This document shows positions 33,782 through 42,729 of a DNA stretch of 64,000 bases, in pieces. Location: contig NZ_JAGGLT010000010.1 in assembly GCF_017874545.1 (NCBI RefSeq), positions 29,307 to 93,306 on the forward strand, written 5' to 3'. Position 1 is the first letter of the stretch, and every line of letters begins with the position of its first letter. The notes beneath the pieces were generated by a model that was given only the letters and a program-made list of their open reading frames with translations, was not told the origin of the DNA and did not search any database. This stretch comes from Thermoanaerobacterium butyriciformans. Its GTDB lineage: Bacteria; Bacillota; Thermoanaerobacteria; Thermoanaerobacterales; Thermoanaerobacteraceae. The position numbers and the translations under genes are program-made.

Positions 33782-34918
33782 CTATTTAGAATTCATTCCT
33801 GATACAAATAAGCGAATTATATCTTCTGCCCTGTCAGATATAAGCTTTTTAGCATTTATCATCGCTTCTTGAAGCGTCATAGGTTTATCTACGATACTGA
33901 ACATTGATGTGACACCTACGTCATAAAGGTCTTTATAGTTTTTACCTAGGCCACCTGATAGTACCACAACAGGCTTTCCGTATTTTTTTGCTATCCTTGC
34001 TATGCCTGCTGGTGCTTTGCCAAAAGCTGTCTGAAAATCTGTATTGCCTTCACCCGTTATTACAATATCACATGAGTTTATCTTTTCATCTATATTTGAA
34101 GCCTCCATCACAATGTCTATTCCAGATCTTATCTTAGCATTTAAAAATGCCATTAGGGAAAATCCCAGTCCTCCTGCCGCACCAGCACCTGGTGTATCTT
34201 TAAAATCTTTGTTTATTGTCTCTTTTACAACACTGGCATAATGCCTTAAATTGTCGTCAAGAATTTTCACCATCTCTTTTGTTGCACCTTTCTGTGGTCC
34301 ATAAACGTAAGATGCACCATTTTCACCACAAAGAGGATTTGTTACATCAGATGCTGCTATAAAGCTGCTTTCATATACTCTTTTGTCAATACTGCTTATG
34401 TCAACTTTTTTGAGCTTGTAAAGATTTCCTCCTCCGTAAGGTATGTCATTGCCGTCTTCATCTAAGAGCTTAACTCCTAAAGCTTGAACCATACCTGCAC
34501 CACCGTCGTTTGTGGCGCTGCCGCCTAAACCTACGATGAATTTGCGGCATCCTTTATCTAATGCTTCCTTTATAAGCTGACCGACGCCGTAAGTGGTGGT
34601 TATTAAAGGATTTTTCATGTTATCTGGCAGGAGGCTTAAGCCTGACGATGCAGCCATCTCTATAACTGCAGTGCCATCATTTAATATGCCAAAAAAGCTT
34701 TTTACGACATTTCCTAAAGGCCCTACCACATCTACATCTACGATCCTGCCTCCTAAAGATGCAATCAGCGCATCTACAGTCCCTTCACCTCCATCTGCTA
34801 TAGGAATTCCTACGATCTCAGCATTTACAGCTCTTTTTATACCTTCGCTTATGGCTTCTAGGACTTCCTTTGAGGACAGGCTTCCTTTAAATGAATCAGG
34901 AGCTACCAGTATCTTCAT
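33782..34918 (-). CDS. Glycerate kinase
   Basis: A 378-residue GarK/GlxK-type glycerate kinase. It begins MKILVAPDSFKGSLSSKEV (family signature), with PIADGGEGTVDAL near 40, GLGGSATNDGGAGMVQALG near 125, and a C-terminal DIVITGEGNTDFQTAFGKAP. It phosphorylates D-glycerate, probably to 2-phosphoglycerate. With serA and the aminotransferase downstream it could link serine, hydroxypyruvate and glycerate to glycolysis. GGTGAG precedes the ATG. A terminator separates it from the next gene. Confidence 0.93.
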   Translation of the reverse strand: MKILVAPDSFKGSLSSKEVLEAISEGIKRAVNAEIVGIPIADGGEGTVDALIASLGGRIVDVDVVGPLGNVVKSFFGILNDGTAVIEMAASSGLSLLPDNMKNPLITTTYGVGQLIKEALDKGCRKFIVGLGGSATNDGGAGMVQALGVKLLDEDGNDIPYGGGNLYKLKKVDISSIDKRVYESSFIAASDVTNPLCGENGASYVYGPQKGATKEMVKILDDNLRHYASVVKETINKDFKDTPGAGAAGGLGFSLMAFLNAKIRSGIDIVMEASNIDEKINSCDIVITGEGNTDFQTAFGKAPAGIARIAKKYGKPVVVLSGGLGKNYKDLYDVGVTSMFSIVDKPMTLQEAMINAKKLISDRAEDIIRLFVSGMNSK

Positions 34919-34992
34919 TTTCTCACCACCCGTTTAATAAATTAAGACTGCAAGACTTCAGTTTAATGAAAAACATCTTTTTAAAATAAGAA

Positions 34993-35199
34993 GACAATTT
35001 TGAATGAGTGAGCGAATTGTTGGAAAGCGATAACTAAACTTAGCGAGATCGGCGAACGGAAGCAGGGTCGAAGCCAAGGATGGCTGAGACGGGCACTTGA
35101 GGCATGGACGCCGAATGTGCCCGGAACCCTGCTGAAGTTCAAGATCGAGCTTTAGTTTAGTCGCTTTTCAACTCTGAGAGCAAACGAATCAAAATTGTC
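34993..35199. repeat. 207-bp nested inverted-repeat element
   Basis: Perfect 11-bp ends GACAATTTTGA (34993-35003) and TCAAAATTGTC (35189-35199). Nested pairings inside: AAAGCGATAACTAAACT with AGTTTAGTCGCTTT, CAGGGT with ACCCTG, and GGGCAC with GTGCCC. It fills most of the 341-bp gap between the glycerate kinase and protease genes. It is GC-richer than its surroundings, contains no gene, and does not share the core of the 8.5-kb element. Confidence 0.68.
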
Positions 35200-35259
35200 C
35201 TTTATGCAAGGATCAAAATTATTGTTTTTAATCTTAAAGTGTCAATGATTTATTATCAT

Positions 35260-36630
35260 CTACTGCTGATTCAAAAGCTCAATTGCCTTATCAAGCTGTG
35301 CATCGTTTCTAAGTGTCAAACCATAGAAATACGAAAGGGCATCAGTGGTGCCTCTATCAAGGACGCCTGTTGCTGGTATTCCTGCGTATTTTTGAAAGCT
35401 TACAATAGCATCATACGTGTCATTGCCAAAGTACCCGTTAGGCTCTCCTTTATAATACCCTAAAAGGCTTAAATACGACTGAAGCAGTTTTACGTCATTT
35501 CCTGTATCGCCCTTCTTTATATCTTTTGTATACACTAACTCCGGCAAAGTCACCCTGCTGTCTTTTACCTCTACATCAGGTTTAAGGCCTGTCCCGTCAA
35601 TCCATCTTCCTGATGGAAGCAAGTATTTGGCTATAGTAAGCTTCATGCCACTGCCATCAGAAAATGAAAATACTTCTTGCACTGTTCCTTTTCCGTATGA
35701 ATTTTCGCCTACTAGTACTCCTGCCTTAGTATCTTGTATGGCACCTGCCAGTATTTCGGCCGCTGACGCAGTTCCATTGTTTATGAGAACTGCAATCTTG
35801 TACTTCTGATTTTTTAAGTTCGAATAAAACGTTTGGTTATTTCCACCATTCATAGCTACTGTCACAACAGGACCTGCCGGTACAAAGAAGTTTGCAACAG
35901 CTTCAGCCTCTTGAAGATATCCGCCGGGATCGTCTCTTAAATCGATGACAAGTTTCTTTATATTGTTTTGATCCATATAGTCAAGGGCTTTTGCGACATT
36001 TTCTTCAGTATTTCCATTAAATTCACTGATGCTCATATATCCTATACCGTTTATAATCTTATAAGACACAGGATTTATATTTATTACATCTCTCGTTATC
36101 TCGTATTCAACTGTCTTGCCATTTACTAAGAAGCCTATCTTCACCTTTGTCCCCTTCTCACCTTTAATTAGGCTTGTAACATCATTTATGCTCATGCCTT
36201 CAACATCTTTTCCATCAACAGATTGGACGATGTATCCGCTTTTTACTCCAGCTTTTTGTGCCGGTGAACCTTTAATTGTAGACACTACGACTATATGGTT
36301 GTCCCTCTGCTCTACTACCATTCCAACACCTGTAAAAGTGCCTGATGTAGACTCTGCAAATGAATCCATCTCATCTTTTGTAAAATATGTACTGTATTTA
36401 TCAAGGGATGATAATATGCCTTTTATGGCCCCTTCTTCCATTTGATCGTATGTTATGTCTCCTGCATAGTTGTCTTTAATAAATTGCATAATAGAACCTA
36501 AATCATCTAAATAACTGCTTATATTGTCGCTCTCCACCGTATTCATTGCAGCATATGTAACTGAAGGTACGGAAAAAACAAGTGTCAATACGATTACAAA
36601 TGCCATAAAAATTGATAAATGCCTTTTCAT
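35260..36630 (-). CDS. ctpA: S41 family C-terminal processing peptidase
   Basis: A 456-residue secreted or membrane-tethered protease. Signal peptide (about 1-27), N-terminal helical region, PDZ domain (about 90-175, GVGMVVEQRDNHIVVVSTIKG), then the S41 catalytic domain with Ser in GTASAAEILAGA (near 286) and Lys in YGKGTVQEV (near 313). The C-terminus (about 385-445) is a peptidoglycan-binding domain (DVKLLQSYLSLLGYYKG). It likely cleaves unstructured C-termini of envelope proteins. AAGGAGG precedes the ATG. Confidence 0.94.
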   Translation of the reverse strand: MKRHLSIFMAFVIVLTLVFSVPSVTYAAMNTVESDNISSYLDDLGSIMQFIKDNYAGDITYDQMEEGAIKGILSSLDKYSTYFTKDEMDSFAESTSGTFTGVGMVVEQRDNHIVVVSTIKGSPAQKAGVKSGYIVQSVDGKDVEGMSINDVTSLIKGEKGTKVKIGFLVNGKTVEYEITRDVININPVSYKIINGIGYMSISEFNGNTEENVAKALDYMDQNNIKKLVIDLRDDPGGYLQEAEAVANFFVPAGPVVTVAMNGGNNQTFYSNLKNQKYKIAVLINNGTASAAEILAGAIQDTKAGVLVGENSYGKGTVQEVFSFSDGSGMKLTIAKYLLPSGRWIDGTGLKPDVEVKDSRVTLPELVYTKDIKKGDTGNDVKLLQSYLSLLGYYKGEPNGYFGNDTYDAIVSFQKYAGIPATGVLDRGTTDALSYFYGLTLRNDAQLDKAIELLNQQ

Positions 36631-36704
36631 AAAATAAGCCTCCTTAAGAATAATTTACCTTAATTATATCACAAAATTTTAAATACTCTTATATAAGCAC
36701 AAAA

Positions 36705-36726
36705 TAAAGGCCTAAATAGACCTTTA
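36705..36726 (-). terminator. Terminator of the threonine operon
   Basis: TAAAGG-x-CTA and TAG-x-CCTTTA form a short stem with one mismatch, followed by TTTATTTT on the minus strand. It overlaps the thrB stop. Confidence 0.6.
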
Positions 36727-37629
36727 TAAGATTTTAGCACCAGTATTATCACATTTTAATTCGTAAATACGGCATTTAATATTCCTTTCTTCGTAGACTT
36801 TTTTTACTGACTTTTTCACTTTATCTGCAACGCTGGCATCCACCATTACCATCATCGTTGGCCCTGCACCGCTTAAAAATGACGCATAAGCACCATTATC
36901 CAGCGCTTTTTCTATTACGTAGTACATCTCAGGTATAAATTCCTTGCGGTATACCTGATGAAGCATGTCTTGTGATGCAACTTTTAATAAATCGTACCTG
37001 CCTGAAAAAATAGATGCTGTAAGCAGTGATGCTCTTCCAATATTGAAAACTCCATTTCTAAACTCTATCATTGATGGCAGTACGCCTCTGGCTTTTGACG
37101 TTAAAAGCTCTCTCTCTGGATAAAACGCCAAAAACCTTAAATTGTCATCTAATTCTTTTTTAACATAGTAGGTCTTTTTGCCGTCAAATGTGGCTACATT
37201 AAAGCCCCCATTTAAAGCAGGTGCTACATTGTCTGCATGGCCTTCCATTGAAGATGCTATATCGAGAATATCATGGAGGCTTAGTGAGTCACCAGTTAGG
37301 GCATTTGCTGCAACAAGACCGCCTACTATGGCAGATGCACTGCTTCCAAGACCGCTTCCTGTCGGTATATTGTTAGTAGTTTTTATATATAGGCCACTTA
37401 CGGTTATGCTTAATTTATCAAAAACTTCCTTGACTGCTTTATATATGAGGTTTTTTTCATCCCGATCTATATTTAAAATGCCTTCCCCTTCAACATCAAT
37501 GACAAGTCTGCTGCCTTTAAATTCCATGTATATATCATTGTAAAGATTGAGGGCAACACCTAGTGAGTCAAATCCAGGGCCTAAATTTGCCGTTGATGCC
37601 GGAACTCTCACAAGGACAGACTTATCCAT
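36724..37629 (-). CDS. thrB: Homoserine kinase
   Basis: A 301-residue GHMP kinase that phosphorylates homoserine. It starts with [21 protein letters not shown]; the ATP loop is [17 protein letters not shown] (near 85), and the C-terminal motif [13 protein letters not shown] (near 255) is present. ATG 37629 has AAGG eight bases upstream and overlaps the thrC stop by 8 bases. It is the last gene of the ACT-hom-thrC-thrB cluster. Confidence 0.96.
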   Translation of the reverse strand: MDKSVLVRVPASTANLGPGFDSLGVALNLYNDIYMEFKGSRLVIDVEGEGILNIDRDEKNLIYKAVKEVFDKLSITVSGLYIKTTNNIPTGSGLGSSASAIVGGLVAANALTGDSLSLHDILDIASSMEGHADNVAPALNGGFNVATFDGKKTYYVKKELDDNLRFLAFYPERELLTSKARGVLPSMIEFRNGVFNIGRASLLTASIFSGRYDLLKVASQDMLHQVYRKEFIPEMYYVIEKALDNGAYASFLSGAGPTMMVMVDASVADKVKKSVKKVYEERNIKCRIYELKCDNTGAKIL

Positions 37630-38680
37630 ATATTGCACCTTCCAGTGATTTCAAATCTGCATCAACAGTCTTTACACTGCTTCCTCCAAGTTTTATAGCC
37701 GTATCAGGATCCTTTAAACCATTTCCTGTAAGTATGCAGACTACCGTATCTCCTTCTTTAAATAGCCCTTCTTTGTACTTTTTTATGACACCTGCGATAG
37801 GTGCGCATGATGCAGGCTCAGCAAATATTCCTTCGCTTTTGGCAAGGTATGAGTATGCTTCAAGTATCTCTTCATCCGTCACCTTGTCTATAAGACCACC
37901 TGATTCATCTCTGGCTGCTACGGCCTTTTGCCAACTGGCAGGATTTCCGATTCTTATTGCTGTAGCTATTGTCTCAGGATGCTCAATTACTCTGTTTTCT
38001 ACAATAGGTGCTGCACCTGCTGCTTGAAACCCTATCATCTTAGGAAGCTTATTTATAATGCCAGCTCTGTGATATTCTTTAAATCCCATCCAGTATGCCG
38101 TTATATTTCCTGCATTACCTACTGGAAGTGTCAGATAATCTGGAGCTTTTTTCAGTGTATCGCATATTTCAAATGATGATGACTTCTGTCCTTCAAGCCT
38201 ATACGGATTTATAGAATTTACCACAGTTATAGGGTGCTTTTTCGATATTTCCCTCACTAAATTTAAGGCATCATCGAAATTGCCATTTATTGCAATAACT
38301 TCTGCACCGTATGCAATAGCCTGTGCCAATTTGCCTAATGCAATTTTCCCTCCTGGAATAAGCACAACACACTTAAGCCCGGCCTTTGCAGCATATGCAG
38401 CAGCCGACGCAGATGTGTTGCCTGTTGATGCGCACACAACAGCCTGTGACCCTTCCTGCTTTGCCATGGACACAGCAACAGTCATGCCTCTGTCTTTAAA
38501 AGAACCTGTAGGGTTTAATCCCTCGTACTTCAAATATATCTTAAGCCCCGGAAAATTTTTTTCAAGGTTTGTAGCTTCTATAAGGGGGGTATTTCCTTCT
38601 TTCAATGTGATTATATTTTCATCATCTATTTTAGGCATGTATTTTCTATATGACTTGATTATTCCATCCCATTCCATCAT
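37622..38680 (-). CDS. thrC: Threonine synthase
   Basis: A 352-residue PLP enzyme converting O-phosphohomoserine to threonine. [11 protein letters not shown] near the start, the PLP lysine in [18 protein letters not shown] (near 59), [16 protein letters not shown] and [14 protein letters not shown] for cofactor phosphate binding. It is the short, SAM-insensitive bacterial type. Its ATG overlaps the hom stop by four bases (ATGA). Confidence 0.96.
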   Translation of the reverse strand: MMEWDGIIKSYRKYMPKIDDENIITLKEGNTPLIEATNLEKNFPGLKIYLKYEGLNPTGSFKDRGMTVAVSMAKQEGSQAVVCASTGNTSASAAAYAAKAGLKCVVLIPGGKIALGKLAQAIAYGAEVIAINGNFDDALNLVREISKKHPITVVNSINPYRLEGQKSSSFEICDTLKKAPDYLTLPVGNAGNITAYWMGFKEYHRAGIINKLPKMIGFQAAGAAPIVENRVIEHPETIATAIRIGNPASWQKAVAARDESGGLIDKVTDEEILEAYSYLAKSEGIFAEPASCAPIAGVIKKYKEGLFKEGDTVVCILTGNGLKDPDTAIKLGGSSVKTVDADLKSLEGAIYG

Positions 38681-39936
38681 TCATCCCCCTCTACTCTTAT
38701 TATACTTGCCACTTTGTCTATTTCTTTTAAATTGCCTATTTCCTCTAAGGCTCTAAATAAATTTTTAGTCAACGCATTATGTGTAATCAAGACTATCTCT
38801 GCATACTCTCCCATGACTTCCTTCTGGACTACAGATACAAGGCTTATACCTTCTGCACCAAGCACACCCGTTATTTTGCTCATTACACCAGGTTTATCCA
38901 GTGCTATAAGCCTTATATAGTATTTGGATACAGTATCCACGATGTCCTTTATCTTAGCATCTTCATAGCCATTTTGAGCAGGTATGTGATTTACCACATC
39001 GATGACATCGGCAACAACCGCACTGGCTGTAGGCATCATACCAGCTCCTTGCCCGTAAAACATAAGCTTTCCTACTGCATTTCCTTCCACAAGTATAGCG
39101 TTATAAACACCATTTACTCCATTTAAAGGATTTTTCTTAGATATCATGACAGGATGTACCCATGCCTCCAGCTTTCCATCATCATCAAGCCTGCCGTATG
39201 CTATAAGCTTTATAGTAAAGCCCAGTTCGTCAGCATACTTAATGTCCTCTTTTGATATAGTCCTAATTCCTTTCGTGTATATATTGTCTGGTACAACATA
39301 CTTATTGAAAGACAGTGTACAAAGGATGGCAAGCTTTCTTGCAGCATCAAAGCCATCTACATCATCTGTAGGGTCCAGTTCCGCATATCCCTTTTGCTGA
39401 GCTTCTTTTAAGACACCTTCAAAGCTCATGCCCCTTGATTTCATTTCTGTCAAGATGTAATTTGTTGTGCCGTTTAATATACCTTTTATCTCGTATATCT
39501 TATTTGCTGCAAGGCAGCTTTTTAAAGGTCTAATTATCGGTATACCACCTCCCACAGAGGCTTCGTAAAGGAGATTTACATTGTTTTCATTTGCAAGCTT
39601 TATAAGCTCCTTGCCATGTTTTGCGATGACTTCTTTATTTGCCGTAACTACATTTTTTCCTTTTAAAATGGCTGCCTTCATGTATTCCAGTGCTGGATGT
39701 TCTTTCCCCATCACTTCCACTACTACATCTATTTCAGGATCATCTAAGATATCTTCAGGCACTATCGTTATCTTTCCTTGTGCCTCCTTAATCCTCTTTT
39801 TTTCAGGATCTTTAACTAGTATCTTTTTAATCTCTATTTTCTGGCCTATCTTCTTCTCAATGGCATCACCATTTTCTTCTATAAGGTGAACAACACCTGA
39901 ACCTACAGTTCCAAGACCCATTAAACCTATCTTCAC
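38677..39936 (-). CDS. hom: Homoserine dehydrogenase
   Basis: A 419-residue enzyme reducing aspartate semialdehyde to homoserine. Rossmann motif [17 protein letters not shown], catalytic domain with [14 protein letters not shown] and [19 protein letters not shown], and a C-terminal ACT domain ([16 protein letters not shown], about 345-419) for feedback by threonine. Start chosen at GTG 39936, with AGGAAGGG upstream; a TTG seven codons earlier lies on that ribosome site. It couples to thrC by an ATGA overlap. Confidence 0.95.
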   Translation of the reverse strand: MKIGLMGLGTVGSGVVHLIEENGDAIEKKIGQKIEIKKILVKDPEKKRIKEAQGKITIVPEDILDDPEIDVVVEVMGKEHPALEYMKAAILKGKNVVTANKEVIAKHGKELIKLANENNVNLLYEASVGGGIPIIRPLKSCLAANKIYEIKGILNGTTNYILTEMKSRGMSFEGVLKEAQQKGYAELDPTDDVDGFDAARKLAILCTLSFNKYVVPDNIYTKGIRTISKEDIKYADELGFTIKLIAYGRLDDDGKLEAWVHPVMISKKNPLNGVNGVYNAILVEGNAVGKLMFYGQGAGMMPTASAVVADVIDVVNHIPAQNGYEDAKIKDIVDTVSKYYIRLIALDKPGVMSKITGVLGAEGISLVSVVQKEVMGEYAEIVLITHNALTKNLFRALEEIGNLKEIDKVASIIRVEGDE

Positions 39937-39971
39937 AGTAAAACCCTTCCTCTCCAAAATAATGTAATAAA

Positions 39972-40412
39972 TTACTCGCCAAGTATCTCTACCTTCCTGA
40001 CACCGTGTTCTTCTTCAATCTTTTTTATCAATTCTTCAATGCCCTTTACCATGTACTGGGTATCTATGGATATAGAGACATTGGCAACACCAAGGGACGG
40101 CATACTTTGATTTATAGTTATGACATTTCCTTTCATCATGGCTATAATATCCAGTATCGACGACAGGATACCAGGCATATGCTCCAAAAGCAACGACAAA
40201 GTTATTATCTTTCCTTTAGAAAACTTGGAGTAAGGAAAGATGTAATCTTTGTACTTGTAAAACGCACTTCTGGATATGCCAACTTTTTTCACTGCATCAT
40301 TTATCGTTTTTGCCTCACCTGTCTCGATGAGCTCCTTTGCCATGAGAGTTTTTTTAAGTGCATCAGACAAAATCTCTTCTCTGATGATGTAAAACTTGCT
40401 TTCCTCCTTCAA
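39972..40412 (-). CDS. ACT domain regulatory protein (PheB/UPF0735-like)
   Basis: A 146-residue protein: a helix-turn-helix-like N-terminus ([27 protein letters not shown]) followed by an ACT domain ([22 protein letters not shown], about 72-140). It matches the PheB/UPF0735 family found upstream of hom or pheA in Gram-positive bacteria. It probably senses an amino acid and may control the following threonine genes. TTG start with GGGGGCGG upstream. Confidence 0.87.
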   Translation of the reverse strand: MKEESKFYIIREEILSDALKKTLMAKELIETGEAKTINDAVKKVGISRSAFYKYKDYIFPYSKFSKGKIITLSLLLEHMPGILSSILDIIAMMKGNVITINQSMPSLGVANVSISIDTQYMVKGIEELIKKIEEEHGVRKVEILGE

Positions 40413-40470
40413 GATTCCGCCCCCTTTCTTGTGTATCTATATGAAATACATTTATCCGTGTAATGTGTAC

Positions 40471-40499
40471 ATTTTATCACAGTGAACTAAAAAAATCAA
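40471..40499 (-). promoter_or_regulatory. Promoter of the threonine operon
   Basis: Minus-strand TTGATT (40494-40499), a 17-bp spacer and TAAAAT (40471-40476), about 60 bases before the ACT gene. I saw no T-box or leader peptide. Confidence 0.65.
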
Positions 40500-40613
40500 G
40501 TGGATGAAATGCACTTTAGACATAATTATGCCTTAAAAAATTTATAATTTTGTAACGAATTAGTATTTCATTTGTTATATAATATAGGTAAATGTTTTAA
40601 AGGGGAGATGAAA

Positions 40614-41531
40614 TTGAAGAAGTTTTTGCTTTTGTTTTGTGTCGTATTGACGATATTTATGACTGACTGTTCAAGTGGACAGTTCAATGCATATAGAGAA
40701 GATACGAAGTTTTTACTGAAGTACGGTTTTAGTCCTGAAAAAGAATCATCTTACTTCGATGTGACAATTCCATCTGATTGGAGTATTCAAGGCACTTCTA
40801 TGCCTGTTGGGCTTTATTGGACTGAAGTGAATTTTTTATCAAGGGATATAGGGTATAATATTGAAAAATACAAAGGCAAAACTGTAAAAGCTGTAATATA
40901 CAGGTTAAATGAGAAGCTGCCAGGATTGGGAGAAAGCAGCAAATACACATATCCTGTAAATGCTGTAATCTTGAGAGATGGAGAGAATATAATAGGTGCA
41001 TGGCTTGAGTTTAACGCATCGACACCTCTATCTCTTAAAAAGAACTACATCGAAACACTTACGGAAAGGCCTTGGATTGACTGGGTAACAGCCCACGGTT
41101 TTTTAAAGCAAATGTCGACTCCAGCTACAGACAGTCTTACACCTGAAGAGCTTATATACGCATTTTTTAACGGGATAAATAAAGGGGACAAAAGCTTAAT
41201 ATATTCAACTCTCTCTATTGATATGCTGCATGACATGCTTTACATCAACAGACCTGCAAATGTCCTTTACAATTCGGACTTTGAGGAATTAAGTTTGGAG
41301 CTAAACACAAAATCAGCTACAATATTAAGCATAGAAGAAAATACAAATTACGTGCCAATTAAAAACGAAAATATATATAAAAGCAGAGAATTTATGGTAA
41401 TAGTGAACATGACGTTAAAAAGTGAAGATAATATTTCCATAAAAAGCGGAAAAAACACATTCTTCTTCATTATATCAAAGTCCACAAAGGATTCACCTTG
41501 GAAAATAGAATCAATAGGAACAGGGCCATAA
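40614..41531 (+). CDS. Probable lipoprotein with DUF4829-like C-terminal domain
   Basis: A 305-residue exported protein. Lys-Lys then FLLLFCVVLTIFMTDCSSG looks like a lipoprotein signal, though the Asp before the Cys is unusual. Residues about 20-160 are unassigned; SLTPEELIYAFFNGINKGDKSLIYSTLS onward resembles DUF4829, an NTF2-like domain common in surface lipoproteins of clostridia. TTG 40614 has GGGGAG six bases upstream; the ATG two codons earlier lies directly against the site. Function unknown. Confidence 0.68.
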   Translation: MKKFLLLFCVVLTIFMTDCSSGQFNAYREDTKFLLKYGFSPEKESSYFDVTIPSDWSIQGTSMPVGLYWTEVNFLSRDIGYNIEKYKGKTVKAVIYRLNEKLPGLGESSKYTYPVNAVILRDGENIIGAWLEFNASTPLSLKKNYIETLTERPWIDWVTAHGFLKQMSTPATDSLTPEELIYAFFNGINKGDKSLIYSTLSIDMLHDMLYINRPANVLYNSDFEELSLELNTKSATILSIEENTNYVPIKNENIYKSREFMVIVNMTLKSEDNISIKSGKNTFFFIISKSTKDSPWKIESIGTGP

Positions 41532-41540
41532 GGCCCTTTT
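41522..41540 (+). terminator. Terminator overlapping the lipoprotein stop codon
   Basis: AGGGCC, loop ATAA containing the TAA stop, GGCCCT, then TTTT. Confidence 0.75.
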
Positions 41541-42318
41541 ATATTTCTACAACATCACTTTCTTTATACCTTAAAGCCATATTTATCTCATAGTCTATCC
41601 CTTCTTCTTTCAGCACATCTGTAACAGTCTTGTACGCTATTTCAGGTTTATTGTTGTTATGGCTTAAATGCCCCAGGTACACGATGCCGATTGATTTCAT
41701 CTTTATGAATTTTTTAATAGCTTCTGCTGCATCTTTGTTTGACAGATGGCCGTGTTCTGAAAGAATTCTCTTCTTTAAAGGCCATGGATAAGAACCGTGT
41801 ATAAGCATATGGATGTCGTGGTTGGACTCCAGCAAAACAATGTCAGAATCCATTATATTCGCTGCCACACCTCTACTTATATACCCTAAATCAGTGGCAA
41901 TGGTGGCTTTATTCTGACCACAAAAAAATGAAAAGCCTACAGGTTCCGCCGCATCGTGGGATTTTTTGAAAGGTCTTATTCTTACATCTCCCAATGTAAA
42001 ATCTTCACCAGTTTTGAAAAAACGCTTGTTGTCACAGTCTATCTCACCAAGAAGTTTTTCCATAGAAACCCACGTTGCTTCATTGGCATATATGGGAATG
42101 TTGTACCTCCTTGACAATACTCCGGCCCCTTTTATGTGGTCATTGTGCTCATGTGTTATGAGTATCGCCGTAATATCTCTTGGTGAAACATCTATGCTTT
42201 CAAGACTTTTCTCTATCGTGCTGCCACTTAAGCCTGCATCCACCAGTATATGTACATCTTTGTATCCGATGTATGTGGCATTTCCACTGCTTCCGGACCT
42301 CAATGAACAAAATCTCAT
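41539..42318 (-). CDS. walJ: MBL-fold metallohydrolase (WalJ/YycJ-like)
   Basis: A 259-residue metallo-beta-lactamase-fold protein. It begins MRFCSLRSGSSGNATYI, typical of YycJ/WalJ. The zinc motif THEHNDHIKG is near residue 57; further ligands occur in KSHDAAEPVGF, TDLGYIS and LLESNHD, and GHLSHNNN at the end. YycJ is a 5'-3' exonuclease-like protein tied to cell-wall control and mismatch repair in other Firmicutes. Here it is alone, not with walRK. The ribosome site is weak (GGGTATTTGAA). Confidence 0.88.
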   Translation of the reverse strand: MRFCSLRSGSSGNATYIGYKDVHILVDAGLSGSTIEKSLESIDVSPRDITAILITHEHNDHIKGAGVLSRRYNIPIYANEATWVSMEKLLGEIDCDNKRFFKTGEDFTLGDVRIRPFKKSHDAAEPVGFSFFCGQNKATIATDLGYISRGVAANIMDSDIVLLESNHDIHMLIHGSYPWPLKKRILSEHGHLSNKDAAEAIKKFIKMKSIGIVYLGHLSHNNNKPEIAYKTVTDVLKEEGIDYEINMALRYKESDVVEI

Positions 42319-42447
42319 TTCAAATACCCAAAAACGGGGGTACCCCCTTTCACATCTTGCTGTTATAATTTGAAAAATCCCTTTATATTATATAATAATA
42401 GAGAATTATTTGCTATGGTAACTCACATAAAAGTCTGTTTTCATAAC

Positions 42448-42583
42448 TTATCAACAGTCTTTCTGTGAGCAACTTTTTTTCACAAATATCATTAATCGAT
42501 TTTCGTCTAAAAATAGTATATCTTGAAATAAAATTTTTCACACAGGACTTATCCACATATACACATTTACATGTGGATAAGTC
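42448..42583. other. DnaA-box cluster: inverted pair plus one near-match
   Basis: Two consensus DnaA boxes, TTATCCACA (42549-42557) and its inverse (42572-42580), lie in a perfect 13-bp palindrome (GACTTATCCACAT at 42546-42558, complement at 42571-42583) with a 12-bp centre. TTATCAACA (42448-42456) is a near-match. AT-rich DNA flanks them. The 411-bp gap has no open frame of note. It could be a DnaA-titration or control site, a remnant of oriC-type DNA beside walJ, or simply a regulatory palindrome. Confidence 0.5.
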
Positions 42584-42662
42584 ACAAATCTGTTGTAAAG
42601 TAACCAGCTGAAGAGTTTTCATATGTAAAATAAACTGATTCATAAATAATATTTTAATTCCA

Positions 42663-42691
42663 TTGATAATTATTTTTATCTGTGTTATAAT
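42663..42691 (+). promoter_or_regulatory. Promoter of the 2-oxoacid oxidoreductase operon
   Basis: TTGATA (42663-42668), a 17-bp spacer and TATAAT (42686-42691, with TG upstream), about 39 bases before the start codon. Confidence 0.78.
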
Positions 42692-42729
42692 TAAATTACA
42701 AATTTTTGAAAAATTCGAGGGGGATTATC

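Noticed and set aside
42319..42345. Palindrome GGGGGTACCCCC before walJ as a terminator
   Set aside because: It has no loop and lies upstream of the gene it precedes. It may be an operator, but there is nothing to support that.
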